Assembly: GCF_963678635.1 (NCBI RefSeq)
Contig: NC_087068.1
Coordinates: 25,794,318 to 25,858,317 of the forward strand
DNA: 64,000 nucleotides
Direction: 5' to 3'
Origin: Symsagittifera roscoffensis
Taxonomy: Eukaryota; Xenacoelomorpha; Acoela; Convolutidae
Of this stretch, positions 57,474 through 64,000 are shown piece after piece (position 1 is the first letter of the stretch; every line of letters starts with the position of its first letter). The translations under genes and the position numbers were made by a program. The notes below the pieces were generated by a model. The model made no database searches, had not been told where the DNA came from, and worked only from the letters and a program-made list of their open reading frames with translations.

Positions 57474-57688
57474 CTCCCGACTTGTTGGTGTCACTCAGGG
57501 CGAAGAAGTAGAAGAAGTTGGATGGCTCTCTGAAGGGAGTAGCCAGACATTTAGTGAGACACACCGCTTCCAGGTTGTCCCTTCCGAACTGACCCCCCTG
57601 CTGCTTGAGGTGGGTGTCAAACACATCGTCATAGTTGATATCTCGCATGTCTTCTTTATCCAGGTCGAAATCCTTCGTCAAAATTAGC
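57474..57688 (-). CDS. EF-hand protein, penultimate exon
   Basis: Minus-strand exon bounded by a T-rich acceptor (CTTTTTTTTCAG|G at 57689/57688) and a donor (TCGGGAG|GTTGG at 57474/57473). It encodes about 71 residues beginning LILTKDFDLDKEDMRD and ending in FFALSDTNKSG plus the first base of a Gly codon. The last residues are the first half of an EF-hand calcium loop; splicing to 56599 completes it. At least one upstream exon must exist, because the exon begins in mid-codon and has no start Met. Between here and the satellite at 58063 none is visible, so the 5' part lies inside or beyond the satellite. No close named homologue is recognised. Confidence 0.8.
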
Positions 57689-58062
57689 CTGAAAAAAAAG
57701 AGATATTGAGAAGTTTTTGAACATTTTAGAAACTTATTTGACTCATTTATTTTGCATCATAAAAGAGCTTTTTTATTAACAATAATATTTGAGTCTTTGT
57801 CCAATTAACTCATTTGATGTGGCCTTCAGAAGTTGTTGTTTCTCGATTGACAGTTTTAGCCTAGACACTTGATTGTTTGAAAAATCTCAACCTTAACATT
57901 ATAATTGAATCAATTGAATCACTTTATGCAGAATGAAGTTTAAATATTAATCAGGGGCACAACAGAGGCTTTTAAGCAGGGGCACATCAGCGGTTCGCAG
58001 TGATGAGCTGAACAGCTCGTATATTGGTCCTTTCCCTCGTGGAAAAAGGGTTTTTAAGACTG
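57689..58062. other. Short AT-rich stretch between the EF-hand exon and the satellite
   Basis: Presumed intron or 5' flank of the EF-hand gene; no further exon was identified. GGGGCACA(A/T)CAG words repeat at about 57954 and 57980. Confidence 0.45.
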
Positions 58063-61000
58063 ATGAAGTTTTCAAAAAACAATTAAGTATCTCGGCTAAA
58101 ATTTATGAAGTTTTTAAAACAATTAAGTATCTCGGCTAAAACTTATGAAGTTTTTAAAACAATTAAGTATCTCGGCTAAAACTTATGAAGTTTTTAAAAC
58201 AATTAAGTATCTCGGCTAAAACTTATGAAGTTTTTAAAACAATTAAGTATCTCGGCTAAAACTTATGAAATTTTTAAAACAATTAAGTATATCGGCTAAA
58301 ACTTATGAAGTTTTTAAAACAATTAAGTATCTCGGCTAAAACCTATGAAGTTTTTAAAACAATTAAGTATCTCGGCTAAAACTTATGAAGTTTTTAAAAT
58401 AATTAAGTATCTCGGCTAAAACTTATGAAGTTTTTAAAACAATTAAGCATCTCGGCTAAAACTTATGAAGTTTTTAAAACAATTAAGTATCTCGGCTAAA
58501 ACTTATGAAGTTTTTAAAACAATTAAGTATCTCGGCTAAAACTTATGAAGTTTTTAAAACAATTAAGTATCTCGGCTAAAACTTATGAAGTTTTTAAAAC
58601 AATTAAGTATCTCGGCTAAAACTTATGAAGTTTTTAAAACAATTAAGTATCTCGGCTAAAACTTATGAAGTTTTTAAAACAATTAAGTATCTCGGCTAAA
58701 ACTTATGAAGTTTTTAAAACAATTAAGTATCTCGGCTAAAACTTATGAAATTTTTAAAACAATTAAGTATATCGGCTAAAACTTATGAAGTTTTTAAAAC
58801 AATTAAGTATCTCGGCTAAAACCTATGAAATTTTTAAAACAATTAAGTATCTCGGCTAAAACTTATGAAGTTTTTAAAATAATTAAGTATCTCGGCTAAA
58901 ACTTATGAAGTTTTTAAAACAATTAAGCATCTCGGCTAAAACTTATGAAGTTTTCAAAACAATTAAGTATCTCGGCTAAAACTTATGAAGTTTTTAAAAC
59001 AATTAAGTATCTCGGCTAAAACTTATGAAGTTTTTAAAACAATTAAGTATCTCGGCTAAAACTTATGAAGTTTTTAAAACAATTAAGTATCTCGGCTAAA
59101 ACTTATGAAGTTTTTAAAACAATTAAGTATCTCGGCTAAAACTTATGAAGTTTTTAAAACAATTAAGTATCTCGGCTAAAACTTATGAAGTTTTTAAAAC
59201 AATTAAGTATCTCGGCTAAAACTTATGAAGTTTTTAAAACAATTAAGTATCTCGGCTAAAACTTATGAAGTTCTTAAAACAATTAAGTATCTCGGCTAAA
59301 ACTTATGAAGTTTTTAAAACAATTAAGTATCTCGGCTAAAACTTATGAAGTTTTTAAAACAATTAAGTATCTCGGCTAAAACTTATGAAGTTTTTAAAAC
59401 AATTAAGTATCTCGGCTAAAACTTATGATGTTTTTAAAACAATTAAGTATCTCGGCTAAAACTTATGAAGTTTTTAAAACAATTAAGTATCTCGGCTAAA
59501 ACTTATGAAGTTTTTAAAACAATTAAGTATCTCGGCTAAAACTTATGAAGTTTTTAAAACAATTAAGTATCTCGGCTAAAACTTATGAAGTTTTTAAAAC
59601 AATTAAGTATCTCGGCTAAAACTTATGAAGTTTTTAAAACAATTAAGTATCTCGGCTAAAACTTATGAAGTTTTTAAAACAATTAAGTATCTCGGCTAAA
59701 ACTTATGAAGTTTTTTAAAAATTAAGTATCTCGGCTAAAATGTATGAAGTTTTTAAAACAATTAAGTATCTCGGCTAAAAATTATGAAGTTTTTAAAACA
59801 ATTAAGTATCTCGGCTAAAACTTATGAAGTTTTTAAAACAATTAAGTATCTCGGCTAAAACTTATGAAGTTTTTAAAACAATTAAGTATCTCGGCTAAAA
59901 CTTATGAAGTTTTTAAAACAATTAAGTATCTCGGCTAAAACTTATGAAGTTTTTAAAACAATTAAGTATCTCGGCTAAAACTTATGAAGTTTTTAAAACA
60001 ATTAAGTATCTCGGCTAAAACTTATGAAGTTCTTAAAACAATTAAGTATCTCGGCTAAAACTTATGAAGTTTTTAAAACAATTAAGTATCTCGGCTAAAA
60101 CTTATGAAGTTTTTAAAACAATTAAGTATCTCGGCTAAAACTTATGAAGTTTTTAAAACAATTAAGTATCTCGGCTAAAACTTATGATGTTTTTAAAACA
60201 ATTAAGTATCTCGGCTAAAACTTATGAAGTTTTTAAAACAATTAAGTATCTCGGCTAAAACTTATGAAGTTTTTAAAACAATTAAGTATCTCGGCTAAAA
60301 CTTATGAAGTTTTTAAAACAATTAAGTATCTCGGCTAAAACTTATGAAGTTTTTAAAACAATTAAGTATCTCGGCTAAAACTTATGAAGTTTTTAAAACA
60401 ATTAAGTATCTCGGCTAAAACTTATGAAGTTTTTAAAACAATTAAGTATCTCGGCTAAAACTTATGAAGTTTTTTAAAAATTAAGTATCTCGGCTAAAAT
60501 GTATGAAGTTTTTAAAACAATTAAGTATCTCGGCTAAAAATTATGAAGTTTTTAAAACAATTAAGTATCTCGGCTAAAACTTATGAAGTTTTTAAAACAA
60601 TTAAGTATCTCGGCTAAAACTTATGAAGTTTTTAAAACAATTAAGTATCTCGGCTAAAACTTATGAAGTTTTTAAAACAATTAAGTATCTCGGCTAAAAC
60701 TTATGAAGTTTTTAAAACAATTAAGTATCTTGGCTAAAAATTATGAAGTTTTTAAAACAATTAAGTATCTCGGCTAAAACTTATGAAGTTTTTAAAACAA
60801 TTAAGTATCTCGGCTAAAACTTATGAAGTTTTTAAAACAATTAAGTATCTCGGCTAAAACTTATGAAACTTTTAAAACAATTAAGTATCTCGGCTAAAAC
60901 TTATGAAGTTTTTAAAACAATTAAGTATCTCGGCTAAAACTTATGAAGTTTTTAAAACAATTAAGTATCTCGGCTAAAACTTATGAAGTTTTTAAAACAA

Positions 61001-64000
61001 TTAAGTATCTCGGCTAAAACTTATGAAGTTTTTAAAACAATTAAGTATCTCGGCTAAAACTTATGAAGTTTTTAAAACAATTAAGTATCTCGGCTAAAAC
61101 TTATGAAGTTTTTAAAACAATTAAGTATCTCGGCTAAAACTTATGAAGTTTTTAAAACATTTAAGTATCTCGGCTAAAACTTATGAAGTTTTTAAAAAAA
61201 TTAAGTATCTCGGCTAAAACTTATGAAGTTTTTAAAACAATTAAGTATCTCGGCTAAAACTTATGAAGTTTTTAAAACAATTAAGTATCTCGGCTAAAAC
61301 TTATGAAGTTTTTAAAACAATTAAGTATCTCGGCTAAAACTTAAGAAGTTTTTAAAACAATTAAGTAACTCGGCTAAAACTTATGAAATTTTTAAAACAA
61401 TTAAGTATCTCGGCTAAAACTTATGAAGTTTTTAAAACAATTAAGTATCTCGGCTAAAACTTATGAAGTTTTTAAAACAATTAAGTATCTCGGCTAAAAC
61501 TTATGAAGTTTTTAAAACAATTAAGTATCTCGGCTAAAACTTATGAAGTTTTTAAAACAATTAAGTATCTCGGCTAAAACTTATGAAGTTTTTAAAACAA
61601 TTAAGTATCTCGGCTAAAACTTATGAAGTTTTTAAAACAATTAAGTATCTCGGCTAAAACTTATGAAGTTTTTAAAACAATTAAGTATCTCGGCTAAAAC
61701 TTATGAAGTTTTTAAAACAATTAAGCATCTCGGCTAAAACTTATGAAGTTTTTAAAACAATTAAGTATCTCGGCTAAAACTTATGAAGTTTTTAAAACAA
61801 TTAAGTATCTCGGCTAAAACTTATGAAGTTTTTAAAACAATTAAGTATCTCGGCTAAAACTTATGAAGTTTTTAAAACAATTAAGTATCTCGGCTAAAAC
61901 TTATGAAGTTTTTAAAACAATTAAGTATCTCGGCTAAAACTTATGAAGTTTTTAAAACAATTAAGTATCTCGGCTAAAACTTATGAAGTTTTTAAAACAA
62001 TTAAGTATCTCGGCTAAAACTTATGAAGTTTTTAAAACAATTAAGTATCTCGGCTAAAACTTATGAAGTTTTTAAAACAATTAAGTATCTCGGCTAAAAC
62101 TTATGAAGTTTTTAAAACAATTAAGTATCTCGGCTAAAACTTATGAAGTTTTTAAAACAATTAAGTATCTCGGCTAAAACTTATGAAGTTTTTAAAACAA
62201 TTAAGTATCTCGGCTAAAACTTATGAAGTTTTTAAAACAATTAAGTATCTCGGCTAAAATTTATGAAGTTTTTAAAACAATTAAGTATCTCGGCTAAAAC
62301 TTATGAAGTTTTTAAAACAATTAAGTATCTCGGCTAAAACTTATGAAGTTTTTAAAACAATTAAGTATCTCGGCTAAAACTTATGAAGTTTTTAAAACAA
62401 TTAAGTATCTCGGCTAAAATGTATGAAGTTTTTAAAACAATTAAGTATCTCGGCTAAAACTTATGAAGTTTTTAAAACAATTAAGTATCTCGGCTAAAAC
62501 TTATGAAGTTTTTAAAACAATTAAGTATCTCGGCTAAAACTTATGAAGTTTTTAAAACAATTAAGTATCTCGGCTAAAACTTATGAAGTTTTTAAAACAA
62601 TTAAGTATCTCGGCTAAAACTTATAAAGTTTTTAAAACAATTAAGTATCTCGGCTAAAACTTATGAAGTTTTTAAAACAATTAAGTATCTCGGCTAAAAC
62701 TTATGAAGTTTTTAAAACAATTAAGTATCTCGGCTAAAACTTATGAAGTTTTTAAAACAATTAAGTATCTCGGCTAAAACTTATGAAACTTTTAAAACAA
62801 TTAAGTATCTCGGCTAAAACTTATGAAGTTTTTAAAACAATTAAGTATCTCGGCTAAAACTTATGAAGTTTTTAAAACAATTAAGTATCTCGGCTAAAAC
62901 TTATGAAGTTTTTAAAACAATCAAGTATCTCGGCTAAAACTTATGAAGTTTTTAAAACAATTAAGTATCTCGGCTAAAACTTATGAAGTTTTTAAAACAA
63001 TTAAGTATCTCGGCTAAAACTTATGAAGTCTCTAAAACAATTAAGTATCTCGGCTAAAACTTATGAAGTTTTTAAAACAATTAAGTATCTCGGCTAAAAC
63101 TTATGAAGTTTTTAAAACAATTAAGTATCTCGGCTAAAACTTATGAAGTTTTTAAAACAATTAAGTATCTCGGCTAAAACTTATGAAGTTTTTAAAACAA
63201 TTAGGTATCTCGGCTAAAACTTATGAAGTTTTTAAAACAATTAAGTATCTCGGCTAAAACTTAAGAAGTTTTTAAAACAATTAAGTAACTCGGCTAAAAC
63301 TTATGAAATTTTTAAAACAATTAAGTATCTCGGCTAAAACTTATGAAGTTTTTAAAACAATTAAGTATCTCGGCTAAAACTTATGAAGTTTTTAAAACAA
63401 TTAAGTATCTCGGCTAAAACTTATGAAGTTTTTAAAACAATTAAGTATCTCGGCTAAAACTTATGAAGTTTTTAAAACAATTAAGTATCTCGGCTAAAAC
63501 TTATGAAGTTTTTAAAACAATTAAGTATCTCGGCTAAAACTTATGAAGTTTTTAAAACAATTAAGTATCTCGGCTAAAACTTATGAAGTTTTTAAAACAA
63601 TTAAGTATCTCGGCTAAAACTTATGAAGTTTTTAAAACAATTAAGTATCTCGGCTAAAACTTATGAAGTTTTTAAAACAATTAAGTATCTCGGCTAAAAC
63701 TTATGAAGTTTTTAAAACAATTAAGTATCTCGGCTAAAACTTATGAAGTTTTTAAAACAATTAAGTATCTCGGCTAAAACTTATGAAGTTTTTAAAACAA
63801 TTAAGTATTTCGGCTAAAACTTATGAAGTTTTTAAAACAATTAAGTATCTCGGCTAAAACTTATGAAGTTTTTAAAACAATTAAGTATCTCGGCTAAAAC
63901 TTATGAAGTTTTTAAAACAATTAAGTATCTCGGCTAAAACTTATGAAATTTTTAAAACATTTAAGTATCTCGGCTAAAACTTATGAAGTTTTTAAAACAA
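58063..64000 (+). repeat. 40-bp satellite array, about 148 copies, continues past window
   Basis: The consensus unit is AATTAAGTATCTCGGCTAAA + ACTTATGAAGTTTTTAAAAC. Copies are nearly identical with scattered single-base variants and two 1-bp deletions (near 59715 and 60475). Each unit contains the inverted repeat AAAACTT-ATG-AAGTTTT and the short palindrome GTTTTTAAAAC. Shared variants reveal larger duplications of about 480, 759 and 1920 bp. There are no spacers, so it is not a CRISPR. The period is not a multiple of three and every frame has stops, so it is not coding. Array length in the assembly may be an underestimate. Confidence 0.98.

Noticed and set aside
58063-64000. CRISPR-like regular repeat array
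   Set aside because: The 40-bp units follow each other without spacers and the context is eukaryotic; it is a satellite.

Overview
This window looks like a repeat-dominated stretch of an AT-rich metazoan genome, most likely an invertebrate. The evidence is an intron-containing EF-hand gene with long T-rich splice acceptors ending in AG, Ty3/gypsy-like and Ty1/copia-like retroelements with animal-type Gag and Pol motifs, TA-flanked MITE-like DNA, (TG)n microsatellites and a large satellite array. No bacterial operon, CRISPR array, rRNA or convincing tRNA gene is visible. The species cannot be named from the sequence.

Layout. 1-1617: edge-truncated, decayed gypsy-like element on the minus strand (protease, gag, 5' LTR). 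2.3-8.65 kb: two successive tandem duplications (units of about 1.24 and 1.72 kb) with a 265-bp MITE between them. 8.65-14.65 kb: non-coding repeats, namely a palindromic array of 20-bp motifs, a 200-N assembly gap, a 178-bp-period diverged array, inverted repeats and a G-rich minisatellite. 18.2-23.5 kb: decayed copia-like element on the plus strand. 23.97-38.78 kb: a direct tandem duplication. Copy A was later filled by a 6.16-kb gypsy-like element (25192-31349, minus strand) with 253-bp TG...CA LTRs and a 4-bp target duplication (CTGT). Copy B keeps the empty site at 36326-36329. Both copies carry a rearranged second gypsy family (gag on the minus strand beside integrase on the plus strand) and a fragment of a TPR-like reading frame. 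38.4-41.06 kb: integrase and C-terminal remnants of the second family. About 43.5-51.2 kb: a third, heavily mutated gypsy-like element on the plus strand with RT, RNase H and integrase motifs and an env-like tail. 51.3-52.4 kb: two better-kept unrecognised reading frames. 47.2 and 53.2 kb: long fold-back elements. 56.34-57.69 kb: the only convincing host gene, two terminal exons of an EF-hand protein on the minus strand. 58.06 kb to the end: about 148 copies of a 40-bp satellite with nested larger duplications.

The elements do not work together as a pathway. All the pol genes seen are broken by stops or frameshifts. The most interesting items are: the Gag start codon formed by the last LTR base plus the first two PBS bases, seen in three element copies; six perfect decapeptide repeats inside a gypsy pol frame between RNase H and integrase; the filled and empty insertion sites inside one tandem duplication; the palindromic motif array near 9.96 kb; and the layered amplification history written in the 40-bp satellite. 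All calls were made by reading the sequence; no alignment or database search was run.
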